A stretch of 37,839 nt of DNA from Planctomycetales bacterium (GCA_020426625.1 JAGQPR010000011.1:1-37839), one strand, 5' to 3'; shown: positions 7,285-16,009, numbered from the stretch's first letter. Numbers and translations are program-made. The notes: generated from the sequence alone by a model not told the origin.

Positions 7285-8876
7285 GATTCGGCCCCTGCTG
7301 CGACTAGTTCATTTTGCGGTTCTTGAAAGGCGTCATCCGTAGAGTCGTGCTCGTTGTTCAACAGCCGATCCATTGCCAAGAACAGTTGCTCAGCGGTACA
7401 GGGGCGGGCGATCGTTTCGTCGATGCGAAAACCCATTTGTTCTTGCAAGTTCTGCAGGTTTGAAATGTTCGACGTAATTGCGACGCGTTTTATCTTCGCT
7501 GCGCGCGGATCTTTGGTCGCGAACAATTTGCTGAGAAGCGTACACGCGGCTTCATCATCAGCGGCAAAAGCCAGCGTGTGAGGAATAGATCGCTTCAAGA
7601 CCAGCTGGAGCGCCAGTTTATCGCGGACTACTTTGCCAGCATATCGATTGTCCGACTCTTCCAAGCCAGCTCGCAAGCGTTGTGCATGGCTGGCATCGGG
7701 CTCATACACTACAAATTGGCCGGCGACCGTGTTCGTGCGTCGTTCTACCAATTCAGCTAGTTCAAATCCGTGCAGTACTTGCAGTACTTCGCTGGATTGC
7801 CAGCCTAGGGCTGCGGTTATCTCCTGCGTTTCTTTGGGCTCCGACAAAACATTGAACATCTGCATGTGCTTGGCCGACAGACCGGCTCGATCGAGGTTTT
7901 GACCACGAATTGCGCGACGGGAAAAAGTGGCATTGGGCGTTAGTTCAACATGTTGTGCGCTGGTGACAGCTCCTTCGACCAGTAGCGCTAGCAAACTGAT
8001 GTCCAGCGGCAAGCTCTTGTGCAAGGAGTTGCACTGTCCCGTTTCAAAACGAAATAAGCTCAAGGGTTGTGTAAAGGCCAACCGCACGAGCATGGCGGCT
8101 TGGAAGCGTAGTAGGCGTGTCATCAGCCGTGGGTCGAGAACCTTTTGATCTAGTAACTGAACAAAACCATCCACCTCGGCGCAGCTTTTTCCGGCGATGG
8201 TCATTTTTAGCACAGGCGCAAGATTGGTAAGAGACTCAGGCAGCTGGTCAATCATCTTGCTAACCTCTTCGGCGCTGATGCCTTGTGCATCCACGCCTTG
8301 AATTCGCCCTTTTTCAAGGAAGAAGCGAATACGTGTTCGTCCGGCTTCCACCTCTAGCACGCCAGCTTTGCGTCCGTTGTTCAAAAAGTCGATTAGCTCT
8401 CGTAGGCCAAAACAACTGAGACTGCCAGCAAATGCTGCTTCGTTAACAGCCTCAATAATCTCTGGGACGGCACTGCCTCGGGACTGCGAATCGACGATCA
8501 TGGACGCTGTTTCGATAGCGTTCGCTACCGTCGTTTGTAGCAGTTCCTCCGTGTAGGGTTTGGGAAGCATGTCCACGACATTGTTCAAGTCCACGTATTC
8601 GGCATAAGCCTTCTTCCGAAGCGTGGAACTAATGACAACCGGTATGTGGCGTAGTGTTTCTGAGTGCGACAGGGTCGTTGCTACATTGTGGCCTGTCGTG
8701 CCAGGCAACTGATGATCGAGCAGAATCAAGTCTGGGTGGATTTCAGCAGCTAACTGCAGTCCCTCTTCAGCATTTGGCGCAAGTACCACTCGATACCCAG
8801 CGGAACCCAGATGCCGATCCACCAATTTGCGAATAGTAGCGCTATCGTCAATTACGAGCACGGTTTTTTGGTTCAT
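7281..8876 (-). CDS. Response regulator: receiver - PATAN/DUF4388-like - winged helix - pseudoreceiver
   Basis: 531 residues. A canonical receiver covers 4-120, with acid pocket D10-D11, phosphoacceptor D54, Ser83-Ser84 and K106 (LPKPY). About 150-285 resembles the PATAN/DUF4388 region (GSLSCFGLRELIDFLNNGRK then AGVLEVEAG), known from cyanobacterial PatA-type regulators. About 325-382 looks like the winged-helix segment that follows DUF4388 (LSAKHMQMFNVLSEPKETQEI). About 388-508 has the outline of a second receiver (FVVYEPD, RVAITSNIS, ARPCTAEQL) but lacks the acid pocket, the phosphoacceptor and the Lys. The likely phosphodonor is the CheA immediately upstream. ATG 8876 has GGAG seven bases ahead. 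The stop overlaps the FHA gene start by four bases. Confidence 0.83.
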   Translation of the reverse strand: MNQKTVLVIDDSATIRKLVDRHLGSAGYRVVLAPNAEEGLQLAAEIHPDLILLDHQLPGTTGHNVATTLSHSETLRHIPVVISSTLRKKAYAEYVDLNNVVDMLPKPYTEELLQTTVANAIETASMIVDSQSRGSAVPEIIEAVNEAAFAGSLSCFGLRELIDFLNNGRKAGVLEVEAGRTRIRFFLEKGRIQGVDAQGISAEEVSKMIDQLPESLTNLAPVLKMTIAGKSCAEVDGFVQLLDQKVLDPRLMTRLLRFQAAMLVRLAFTQPLSLFRFETGQCNSLHKSLPLDISLLALLVEGAVTSAQHVELTPNATFSRRAIRGQNLDRAGLSAKHMQMFNVLSEPKETQEITAALGWQSSEVLQVLHGFELAELVERRTNTVAGQFVVYEPDASHAQRLRAGLEESDNRYAGKVVRDKLALQLVLKRSIPHTLAFAADDEAACTLLSKLFATKDPRAAKIKRVAITSNISNLQNLQEQMGFRIDETIARPCTAEQLFLAMDRLLNNEHDSTDDAFQEPQNELVAAGAES

Positions 8877-9002
8877 GAACGCTTCTCCAACAGGTTGATT
8901 CTGAGTTACTCAAATTGCCGCTTGGCGGGTTGTCTGGAATATTCATTTCACGTTGTGAATAGTCCGACACTACAACTCGAGCTGACTGTGTTTGATATCT
9001 GA

Positions 9003-11690
9003 TCAATAGGCATTGCAGGGCAGAGCTTGTATGGTTTCGCGCAATGTTTCAATCTCAGGTAGGATGTCATCGAGCGCTTCGTTGGCAACTGGTTTCGGCA
9101 GAAAGTGGGCTACCCCCAAGTCCCTGGCCTGTTGTTGAAATTCTGGTTCACTCCTACTGCTGATGATGACGACTGGCACCGTATTCTTTTGCTTGGATGA
9201 ACGCAGCTCAGCGATAAATTCCAATCCATCCATAACCGGCATTTCCATATCGCTAAAGACGCATGCGTAGTTGCCTTTGGCAAGCAAATCAAGAGCTTGC
9301 TTTCCGTTAGCTGCTTCATCGATTTCGAATCGATAACGACCCAGTGAGCGGACGACTCGTTTGCGGGCACTTAGTGAATCATCAACTACTAACACGCGAA
9401 CCTGTTTATGCATTGGATGAACAACCGAGAGATTTTCACGGTCCTCGGAAACGTTGCTGTCACGTCGCGATTGCAGCAGTCTTCTGGCATCAAGCAGGAC
9501 TACCGTTTGCCCCATTCCGGACAGAGTAGCGCCAACGCAAAACGGATGATTTCGCAACAGGCCTGGCAAGGGACGAACTACCAATTCTTCCGGTCCCAAG
9601 ATCTCATCGACCATCAAAGCCAGTGTGTTGGATTTGCCTGTTGCCGACGAAGGGCCATCGTTGGCTACGACAATCGCATGTTGATCACGGCTTGTGCCAA
9701 TGGCGTCCATTCCCAATAGCTCTGAAAAATGAACACGTGGCAACTCGAGAGACACTTCTCCCGCAGCATGAACCAATTCCATCGGTAGAGCGAATAACTG
9801 GCTCGCCACCCGAAAAACCATGGCGTGCTGGATCACCGAAGGCAGTGGAAAACTAAGTCGAATTCGCGTCCCCTTCCCCGGTTCAGATGAAACGTCCAGC
9901 CAACCTCGCATACGTTGCATCGTCGCAGCGACGACATCCATACCGACTCCGCGGCCGCCAACCTGGTTTGCGGATTCTCGCGTTGAAAAGCCAGGCTGAA
10001 AAATCAACTGCGACAACTTTTCGCGGCTTGCCATATGATCTGCAGCCAACAAGCCACGTTCCACTCCTCGACGCCGTATTGCTTCATAATTCAATCCGGC
10101 CCCGTCATCGCGGACTTCAATGACAAACAAGTCTGGGCCCGACTTGGCTTCCACAGAGACGATGCCTTCCTCTGGTTTGCCGCACCGAATTCGATCTGCT
10201 GGCAATTCGATGCCGTGGCAAACGGAATTGCGGACGATATGAAGTAGCGGTTCGTAGAGTCGTTGTTGCAGAGAGCGTTCCATGCCAGCGTCTTCGCCCA
10301 ACATTTCCAAACGGACCTGTTTGCCTTCTGCTTGCGCGGCGTCTCTCAACACTCGCTGCAGTCTTCGAAATAATCCCGAAATGGGAGTACGTCTCAGCTC
10401 AACAAGTTCCTGGCGGAATGAGCGTATGAACCTGGATACGGCTGCGTTGCCATCGGAAAATGGCCGGATGCAATTGCGAAAGTACTGGGCGGACTCGAGA
10501 ACGTCATTGGCGACTTCGGATAGTCGTAAGGATTTGCTAGACTCAATCTGCATGTCGGTTTCGTTGCTCAACAATCGCATCTTAGCGACGCTGCCGACCA
10601 ATTCATGATATATCCCCTGCAGCTCGCTCAGCTCCGTTTCTCGCTGGTTGCGCAGCATGACCAATTCGACTAACAAGTCCATCAACCGATTCAGTTGTGA
10701 GGCTTGCACTCTCACCGTTTCGTCGTCGCCAGATTCATCCGGGAAATGGTTATTTCCCCTTATCGCGATCGACTCCTGCATGCGAGAGTTGTCCACTTGT
10801 TCTATATCTGCCGAAGGCTCTCTCGGACCATAAATCTGCGACCGTATGCGGTCTACATGGTGCAGCAATTGGTCAATGCCCGGCTCGCGGCTGGAAGCTT
10901 GATCTTGGCGAAGTGATTCTTCCAATTCGTGAATCTGTTCCGCAAGCGACATCAGCCCGACACTTCCGGATGCTCCCTTGAGCGTGTGCAGTTCGCGCAG
11001 CAGCTGGTTGAGCGACTCGTGGTCTCGCGGATTGCATTCCAGACTTAGCAATGCACTTTCAATGCAACTTAGACAGCCTGCGGAGTCGTCCAAGAACGCA
11101 GCTCGCAATTCATCATCCAACGAATCGATGCCTGCCGTTTCTGTCCTCGTGCGCTCCAGTGCAGACTCAACATTCTGTTCTGCTAACAGGTTCGTATTGC
11201 TAGAGCAAGTCTTCGTGTCCATCGATGATGCCGAATCGACGCCGAAGTGTCGCAGAAGTGCCTCGACTGCTAGATCGTTGTGCTCAGGTTCCAGTTGGGA
11301 AGAATCTTCCTCAGCTGCGAGTGTTTCGTGGGCATACCAGCCGTCCAGTTCGGCGTACTCATTTTCTCGCAGGGCAACGATCAGTTCCCCCCACTGCTCG
11401 ATGGCTTCGGCACTCAGTACATCGATTTGACGGAAACTTGGTTGATCAGCGGCTAAGACTCTCTTGATTTCGGCGATAGCGACTGAAATAAACGCGGACA
11501 GTTTTTCTCGCACCTCTTCGCACTCTCCCTCTGCGAAGGTTTGCGAGAGGCTGATCAGATCGTTGGTCAAGGCTGCAAAGTCAATCAAACTTGCGTGCGT
11601 GTTACTGGGAGCCCGCAGGCGAATTTCTTCCAACAACACGGCGGCTTCGCAGTAGCCGATTCCACTGTTGGTTGTGTATTCTTTATTCAT
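9003..11690 (-). CDS. cheA: CheA-type hybrid histidine kinase with C-terminal receiver
   Basis: 895 residues. Residues 1-190 are a helical region of unclear family. An Hpt/P1 domain follows with LHTLKGASGSVG, phosphorylated His235. The P3 dimerisation helices cover about 325-435 (VRVQASQLNRLMDLLVELVM). The HATPase is at 440-618, with N box HIVRNSVCHG (N488), G1 box RDDGAGL and G2 box GGRGVGMD. A CheW-like P5 domain covers about 620-740. The C-terminal receiver has D770-D771, D814 and K866. The N box carries Cys491 where CheA proteins usually have Asp. Start ATG 11690 has GAAGAG seven bases ahead and follows the MCP gene by ten bases. The fused receiver may serve as phosphate sink or relay. 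No CheR or CheB accompanies it, which fits an alternative-function chemosensory pathway rather than adaptive chemotaxis. Confidence 0.95.
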   Translation of the reverse strand: MNKEYTTNSGIGYCEAAVLLEEIRLRAPSNTHASLIDFAALTNDLISLSQTFAEGECEEVREKLSAFISVAIAEIKRVLAADQPSFRQIDVLSAEAIEQWGELIVALRENEYAELDGWYAHETLAAEEDSSQLEPEHNDLAVEALLRHFGVDSASSMDTKTCSSNTNLLAEQNVESALERTRTETAGIDSLDDELRAAFLDDSAGCLSCIESALLSLECNPRDHESLNQLLRELHTLKGASGSVGLMSLAEQIHELEESLRQDQASSREPGIDQLLHHVDRIRSQIYGPREPSADIEQVDNSRMQESIAIRGNNHFPDESGDDETVRVQASQLNRLMDLLVELVMLRNQRETELSELQGIYHELVGSVAKMRLLSNETDMQIESSKSLRLSEVANDVLESAQYFRNCIRPFSDGNAAVSRFIRSFRQELVELRRTPISGLFRRLQRVLRDAAQAEGKQVRLEMLGEDAGMERSLQQRLYEPLLHIVRNSVCHGIELPADRIRCGKPEEGIVSVEAKSGPDLFVIEVRDDGAGLNYEAIRRRGVERGLLAADHMASREKLSQLIFQPGFSTRESANQVGGRGVGMDVVAATMQRMRGWLDVSSEPGKGTRIRLSFPLPSVIQHAMVFRVASQLFALPMELVHAAGEVSLELPRVHFSELLGMDAIGTSRDQHAIVVANDGPSSATGKSNTLALMVDEILGPEELVVRPLPGLLRNHPFCVGATLSGMGQTVVLLDARRLLQSRRDSNVSEDRENLSVVHPMHKQVRVLVVDDSLSARKRVVRSLGRYRFEIDEAANGKQALDLLAKGNYACVFSDMEMPVMDGLEFIAELRSSKQKNTVPVVIISSRSEPEFQQQARDLGVAHFLPKPVANEALDDILPEIETLRETIQALPCNAY

Positions 11691-11700
11691 GCTAGGCTCT

Positions 11701-13044
11701 TCATTCGACCGGTGCAGGAGCAGTTGAAAAAACTGGCGAGGAGAAACCTACCAACGGGCTAACAACTTTCTCACTAACGACTGTGTCCCCCGTACAATTT
11801 CGCAGACGTTCGATGATTTTTTCCAACTGGGGGTCGACTGCCGTAAGCGATTTGATCGTCCAACCAACATTTTCCGCGGCGCTCCGATTGGATTTGGCGG
11901 ATTTGGACAGTTGTTCGATTGCCAGAACCACGTCCTGGGCGAGCTGCAGTTGAAGCCTGGAAAGCTCCGAAATCTGTTCCAAAGCTCGCGAATCGCTGCT
12001 CAGATTGGCGATGTGCTGCAGGGTCTCCTGAGCATTCTTCGCGCGACTGAATTCCGATACGATTTGCTCCCGTTCACGTTCAACGCCGCGAATCGATTCC
12101 TGCGTAACCAGTTGCACGGCATCCAGCAGACTGGAGATTTCGCCCGTCGCATCTGCTGCTTGTTCGGCCAGCTTTCTAACTTCGTCCGCAACCAGAGCAA
12201 AGCCCCGGCCGTGCTCGCCTGCGCGAATGGACTCGATCGAAGCGTTGAGCGCAAGCAGGTTTGTTCTGGCGGCAATTTCACTGATTGTTTGCACAATCGC
12301 ACTGATCTGACGCGTTGGGTCGCACAATCCCTTCAGCTTTTTCTCGCAATTTTGAGTTTCATCTTGGACGCGTTGCATTCCCTGCAGCAGCTGGTCCATC
12401 AATTGCATTGCCGAGTGAATTGATTCGTCGGTGCGACTGAAAGCTGCTTGAGCGCTCGAAGCATTGGTGATGACGGATCCAATTGAGGTAGACAGTTGTT
12501 CGACATAGGCCGTCGTCTTGACAACCGCGTGCCCCTGTGAGTCCGCCGCTTCGGTAATGGATTTCGCCGCTGCCGAAACATCCACCGAAGCTTGCGAGAG
12601 CTGAGCTAAGTGCGCGTAAAACGTTCTGCCCAGACCAGAGAGAGCGCCTCGCAGTTGTTGGCCAGCGGTTTCGTTCTGTCTCCGCCGCTCCAATAACTCG
12701 AGAACTTGCTGAAATTCTCTGGCTTGATCTCGCGTGGTTGCGGCAATCGATTCCCAGTGCTGAGCTAGGTTGGCCAATCGATCCGCCAGCTGGTCAATCT
12801 CGCTCAAGCCCGTGTTATGCTGCTGTGAGTGTTGGCAGTTGGCTACCGCCATTTCCAGCGTACTGAGCGCTCCAGTCAGTTTACGGGCAACGAGCATGGA
12901 AACGATGGCGGCCGACACAATTGCCACAGCCAAGGCAGCCGGAATGCCCCAAGGCTCCCCAAGGAGCGTCGCGCCGATACAAGTGCCAGCTGATAAGCAG
13001 GCGACGGCACAATGGCTCAATAATGAATAGGTGAAGATTTTCAA
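11701..13044 (-). CDS. Methyl-accepting chemotaxis-like protein without a sensor domain
   Basis: 447 residues. Two membrane segments (about 10-28 and 34-53) are joined by a loop of only about five residues, so there is essentially no periplasmic domain and no clear HAMP. The remainder is the cytoplasmic four-helix signalling bundle. Its hairpin tip at about 255-292 is well conserved ([36 protein letters not shown]) and should bind CheA and CheW. The start is TTG 13044, supported by AAGGAAG about nine bases upstream; the next ATG would delete both membrane segments. With no ligand domain, input must come from the membrane, the cytoplasmic helices or a partner protein. It sits 43 bases after cheW and ten bases before cheA. 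Confidence 0.93.
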   Translation of the reverse strand: MKIFTYSLLSHCAVACLSAGTCIGATLLGEPWGIPAALAVAIVSAAIVSMLVARKLTGALSTLEMAVANCQHSQQHNTGLSEIDQLADRLANLAQHWESIAATTRDQAREFQQVLELLERRRQNETAGQQLRGALSGLGRTFYAHLAQLSQASVDVSAAAKSITEAADSQGHAVVKTTAYVEQLSTSIGSVITNASSAQAAFSRTDESIHSAMQLMDQLLQGMQRVQDETQNCEKKLKGLCDPTRQISAIVQTISEIAARTNLLALNASIESIRAGEHGRGFALVADEVRKLAEQAADATGEISSLLDAVQLVTQESIRGVEREREQIVSEFSRAKNAQETLQHIANLSSDSRALEQISELSRLQLQLAQDVVLAIEQLSKSAKSNRSAAENVGWTIKSLTAVDPQLEKIIERLRNCTGDTVVSEKVVSPLVGFSSPVFSTAPAPVE

Positions 13045-13087
13045 GGATCACGCTTCCTTCGGAAGGCTAGGTTGTATTTCCAAAACG

Positions 13088-13591
13088 TCAGTCGGCTGCT
13101 GCTTGCCAGAATTGCTCCAAAACCTGCTGAGCATTTGCAAGCAGTCCAGCCGGATTGAGCACTCGAACGATACGATCTTGAAACAAGGCTGTTCCGATCA
13201 CGACACTGTTGGCGTTCTCTCCGCGACCGTCGGGAGAGACAATTGTCTCGATCGATTCCAGTGCGGCAGAGTCTGAAACTAGCAGTGACCAAATACTGCT
13301 TCCTTGGAATACGAGCAAGCAATTGAGCTGTGAAGCTTCTTGCGCCGAGCCAGTACCCATTAGTCGGTCCAAGGCGATCACCGGTATGAATTCACCTCGC
13401 AAGTGCCCCAGCCCAACCAACGCCTGGTGACAACTTGGTACGCGAACCAAGTTGGGAGCCATTACAATTTCTCGCACCGAGACTGCAGGCACTGAGTACC
13501 AGGATTCGCCGCAACGAAAAACGCAGTGCTTGCTGGTAGGAGAAAAAGAGCTCGATGACGTGAATTGGTGGCAATCAGCGAGAGGTTTCAC
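13088..13591 (-). CDS. cheW: CheW-like coupling protein
   Basis: Scaffold that links the MCP tip to CheA. It has 167 residues, with the CheW fold from about residue 20 on: CVFRCGESWYSVPAVSVREI, then GLGHLRGEFIPVIALDRLMG and a terminal RIVRVLNPAGLL strand. Residues 1-20 are a Ser-rich extension. The predicted start is GTG 13591 with AGAGG just upstream; it overlaps the previous stop codon as GTGA. The same bases form a slippery heptamer, so part of the CheW pool could instead be made as a fusion to the 120-residue upstream protein (see findings). It lies in the conserved order cheY, small gene, cheW, MCP, cheA. Confidence 0.92.
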   Translation of the reverse strand: MKPLADCHQFTSSSSFSPTSKHCVFRCGESWYSVPAVSVREIVMAPNLVRVPSCHQALVGLGHLRGEFIPVIALDRLMGTGSAQEASQLNCLLVFQGSSIWSLLVSDSAALESIETIVSPDGRGENANSVVIGTALFQDRIVRVLNPAGLLANAQQVLEQFWQAAAD

Positions 13592-13950
13592 TTTTTTCCT
13601 CTGTTTTCACTTTTTTCAGGAACTCTTGAGAAACCATTTTCAGGTGCTTCAAGTTGCGCAGCTAATCGCCGCTTGATCGCTTCCAGCCGATCGATAGTGT
13701 CGCTGGCGCTATCCTGGTCGCTCGACTCTTCAAGTTGATTAGTGTCCCGGCTATCGCTTTCCAAGGACGGAGCCTCGGACAGGTATTGTGCGGGACGGTA
13801 ATGTGCGTAATATCGAACTGGGGCTTGCGGTTCGAGCGACTTCCTCTTCAACAAATCCACTGATTCGGAGAGGCCGTTCAGTCGCTGTCGCACATGCTTG
13901 ACGAATTGCTGCAATTCATCTTGCAAGTTCCTAAGTGGATCCCTCGTCAT
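13588..13950 (-). CDS. Small coiled-coil protein upstream of CheW, 120 aa
   Basis: No recognised family. Residues about 5-40 (DPLRNLQDELQQFVKHVRQR...) form a probable amphipathic helix or coiled coil. About 45-90 is a linker rich in Ser, Asp, Pro and Tyr. About 88-103 (IDRLEAIKRRLAAQLEA) is a second short helix, and the tail is basic (GKK). ATG 13950 is preferred over the in-frame TTG at 13956; AGG lies about nine bases upstream, and the CheY-like gene stops nine bases before it. The last codons, GGA AAA AAG TGA, contain a slippery A AAA AAG. It may be an adaptor of the chemosensory array, independently or as an N-terminal extension of CheW. Confidence 0.68.
   Translation of the reverse strand: MTRDPLRNLQDELQQFVKHVRQRLNGLSESVDLLKRKSLEPQAPVRYYAHYRPAQYLSEAPSLESDSRDTNQLEESSDQDSASDTIDRLEAIKRRLAAQLEAPENGFSRVPEKSENRGKK
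13591..13597 (-). promoter_or_regulatory. Candidate -1 ribosomal frameshift heptamer A AAA AAG
   Basis: Read on the - strand in the frame of the 120-residue gene, the codons are GGA AAA AAG TGA. The bases A AAA AAG match the dnaX-type X XXY YYZ slippery pattern and abut the stop. A -1 slip continues with GTG AAA CCT, which is the cheW frame from its first codon, giving a predicted 287-residue fusion. AGAGG lies immediately upstream, closer than the stimulatory spacer in dnaX, and it may instead only serve the GTG start. Confidence 0.45.
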
Positions 13951-13959
13951 GGCCAATAC

Positions 13960-14334
13960 CTAACAGGCCTGAGTGACCACGCGCTGCAACAAGTTGCGGA
14001 CGGTTTTCAGCAACGTCTTGTCATCAGCGGGTTTAGGCAGATAGGCCCCGAGCTGATCTCCCAGAGTGCTCAAGTGAGGCGCGACGTCGCGCGTCAAGAA
14101 GATGATCGGCAGAACGCCATCGCGGAGTATCTGCTCGCAGGCGGTATAGCCGTCCATTTCCGGCATTTGGATATCCAGAATCGCCAAGTCAATGTCGACT
14201 TCGCGAGCGACGCGAACTGCTTCTAAACCGTCGCAGGCGAGGAAGACCTCGTAACCCGCGGACTGGAGAGCTCGCTTCAGACATAGTCGGATGGTACCGC
14301 TATCATCAGCTACCAGAATCTTGGCGTGTTGCAT
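13960..14334 (-). CDS. CheY-like single-domain response regulator
   Basis: A single receiver domain of 124 residues with no output domain: D10-D11 acid pocket, D54 phosphoacceptor in LAILDIQMPEMDGY, Thr81 and K101 (YLPKPADDK). It is the first gene of the - strand chemosensory run and should accept phosphate from the CheA encoded downstream. The frame is open upstream to 14571, but ATG 14334 begins the receiver at its normal first strand (MQHAKILVADD), and the extra 79 residues have no domain. The ribosome-binding site is weak. Target unknown: with no flagellar genes here, it may act on the GTPase module or another process. Confidence 0.88.
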   Translation of the reverse strand: MQHAKILVADDSGTIRLCLKRALQSAGYEVFLACDGLEAVRVAREVDIDLAILDIQMPEMDGYTACEQILRDGVLPIIFLTRDVAPHLSTLGDQLGAYLPKPADDKTLLKTVRNLLQRVVTQAC

Positions 14335-14807
14335 TGGAATCACTGTTGGTAAGTGCCACACGCAGCAAGGAGAAATGCTCACCTGCTGCGCCGATTCGTA
14401 CTTCGGTGGTCCGGCTGTCTGCGTGAGACCCGTGACTTTGCGTCCCGACTTCGCAATCGGTTTGCCATTTATCGGACGATCCAGCTCAGTGTCCCAACGA
14501 TCTGCAGCCAGGATTAAGCGATCACCGTGGAGCCTCTGTTGCAGTCGAGGTCCATCTGAAACATGCGTCAATTTCAGCCCATGTCAAATTATTTCCCCTA
14601 GTTTCCGCCGACTTCGCCTCCTTGCCTGCGATTCAGCTCGGGATTACCGCAGAATACAGCCTGTTTTCGTGGGCCGGCTGAAATCCGACCAGTGACTGAA
14701 AACCAAACAAAGCGAGCCGAGTAGAAGGGGTTTTCATAGCTGCAACCGGCCGAGCGCGAACCTGATCACCCGCCAGCGTGTCGCCCTTCAGCGAGGGAGA
14801 TCGGAGA
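14335..14807. other. 473-bp divergent intergenic region
   Basis: Separates the chemosensory run (- strand) from rsgA (+ strand), so it should hold promoters for both. A 7+7 inverted repeat, CGCAGCA (14361-14367) and TGCTGCG (14384-14390), lies 27-56 bases upstream of the cheY-like start and could fold in its leader. An open frame covers 14334-14571 on the - strand but shows no domain. I found no convincing -35/-10 pair by eye. Confidence 0.4.
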
Positions 14808-15938
14808 ATGAGAGAAGAAAACAGTTCGCGGCGGGCATGCTCGCTATCGAACAAAGCGTGTTTTGAGCAAGCGTTGGTACAATCGGCACCTCCCGCGAAC
14901 GATAGTAATCTTCGTCAACTGGGTTGGAAACCTGCCTTCGAGCAGCAGTTGACGACTGGCGATGCAGGAGCGCTGGTGGCTCGCGTGGGAGCGCACTTGG
15001 GAAGCCATTTATTGTGCATGACAGAAACGGGAACCACTCTCTTGCCGACGTCGCTTACGGCCGCGTGTGGTGAGTTAGCAGTGGGCGACTGGCTACTTTT
15101 GGAGCAGGACAGTCTGCGCGGAATCCGGCGTCTGGAGCGAAATTCGTTGATCGCTCGTAAGGCAGCCGGTGAGCGTGTGAAAACGCAACTGATTGCTGCC
15201 AATATCGATACTCTCTTTATCGTCAGTTCCTGCAATCAAGAACTCAGTCTTTCGCGATTGGAACGTTACCTCGCCCTCGCGTTTGCGGCTGAAGTTCATC
15301 CAATTGTCGTGCTAACCAAGGCCGATTTGTGCGACAGCCCAGACCAGCTTAGGCAGCAGGTTACCTCGCTCAAGCGCGACTTGCTAGTCGAAACAATGGA
15401 TGCCCGCGACCCTGCCCAAGTTGGTGTGTTAACAAACTGGTGTCGCGAGGGGCAAACCGTTGCGTTGGTAGGTTCTTCTGGAGTGGGTAAATCGACCCTA
15501 GCCATGAGCTTAGGAGCTCCCGCCCTAGCGGTTCAGGACATCCGTCAAGACGACGCGAAAGGCCGCCATACAACAACCGCCCGTTGGATTCATCGCCTGC
15601 ATGCCGGTGGCTTGCTGGTAGACACGCCTGGTATGCGCGAATTGCAACTGGCCGAATGTGAAAGCGGACTCACCGAAGTTTTCGATGACGTATTTGTTCT
15701 TGCCGAGCAGTGTCGCTTCCGCGATTGTAGCCATCAAAGCGAGCCCGACTGCGCTGTACAAGCGGCAATCCAGTCAGGCGAGCTTCCGGCACGGCGTCTC
15801 AACAGCTTTCTAAAACTGCAGGCCGAGCAGGCCCGCAACGCGAAGTTGCTTCACGAATTGCACCAAGAATCTCGCAAACAAGGCCAGTTTTTCAAGTCGG
15901 TGATGTCCGCCAAACGCAAGCGAATGCGGGGTGAGTAA
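14808..15938 (+). CDS. rsgA: Ribosome small-subunit-dependent GTPase A
   Basis: Circularly permuted GTPase that acts in late 30S subunit assembly in the cytoplasm, 376 residues. An OB-fold-like N-terminal part covers about 50-115. The permuted motif order is G4 TKAD at 170-173, then G1 GSSGVGKST at 222-230, then G3 DTPGMRE at 272-278. A zinc-binding segment follows with C302, C307, H309 and C315. The N-terminal extension is longer than in E. coli. ATG 14808 is chosen because GAGGGAGA lies eight bases upstream; the in-frame GTG at 14778 lacks such a site. Monocistronic by context, with a methyltransferase gene facing it downstream. Confidence 0.95.
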   Translation: MREENSSRRACSLSNKACFEQALVQSAPPANDSNLRQLGWKPAFEQQLTTGDAGALVARVGAHLGSHLLCMTETGTTLLPTSLTAACGELAVGDWLLLEQDSLRGIRRLERNSLIARKAAGERVKTQLIAANIDTLFIVSSCNQELSLSRLERYLALAFAAEVHPIVVLTKADLCDSPDQLRQQVTSLKRDLLVETMDARDPAQVGVLTNWCREGQTVALVGSSGVGKSTLAMSLGAPALAVQDIRQDDAKGRHTTTARWIHRLHAGGLLVDTPGMRELQLAECESGLTEVFDDVFVLAEQCRFRDCSHQSEPDCAVQAAIQSGELPARRLNSFLKLQAEQARNAKLLHELHQESRKQGQFFKSVMSAKRKRMRGE

Positions 15939-15981
15939 TGGCTGGCACACCGGCGTCACCAACTCGATCGAATCTTGGTCT

Positions 15982-16009
15982 AGAACGCGCAAACGTTCTT
16001 CCGCGGAAG
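15982..16009. other. Hairpin plus 12-bp palindrome between convergent genes
   Basis: AGAACG (15982-15987) pairs with CGTTCT (15994-15999) around a CGCAAA loop. It is overlapped by the perfect palindrome CTTCCGCGGAAG (15998-16009). The pair lies between convergent rsgA and the methyltransferase gene. It lacks a T-run on either strand, so it is at best a weak bidirectional stop signal. Confidence 0.3.

Noticed and set aside
13586..13617. Direct repeat of TTTCACTTTTTTC as a possible mobile or regulatory repeat
   Set aside because: Only two copies, both explained by Lys/Glu codons in the small gene and the cheW start. Only the second copy is in a frame that makes a slippery site.
14335..14571. 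79-residue N-terminal extension of the CheY-like protein
   Set aside because: No domain and no ribosome-binding site; the receiver begins normally at ATG 14334.
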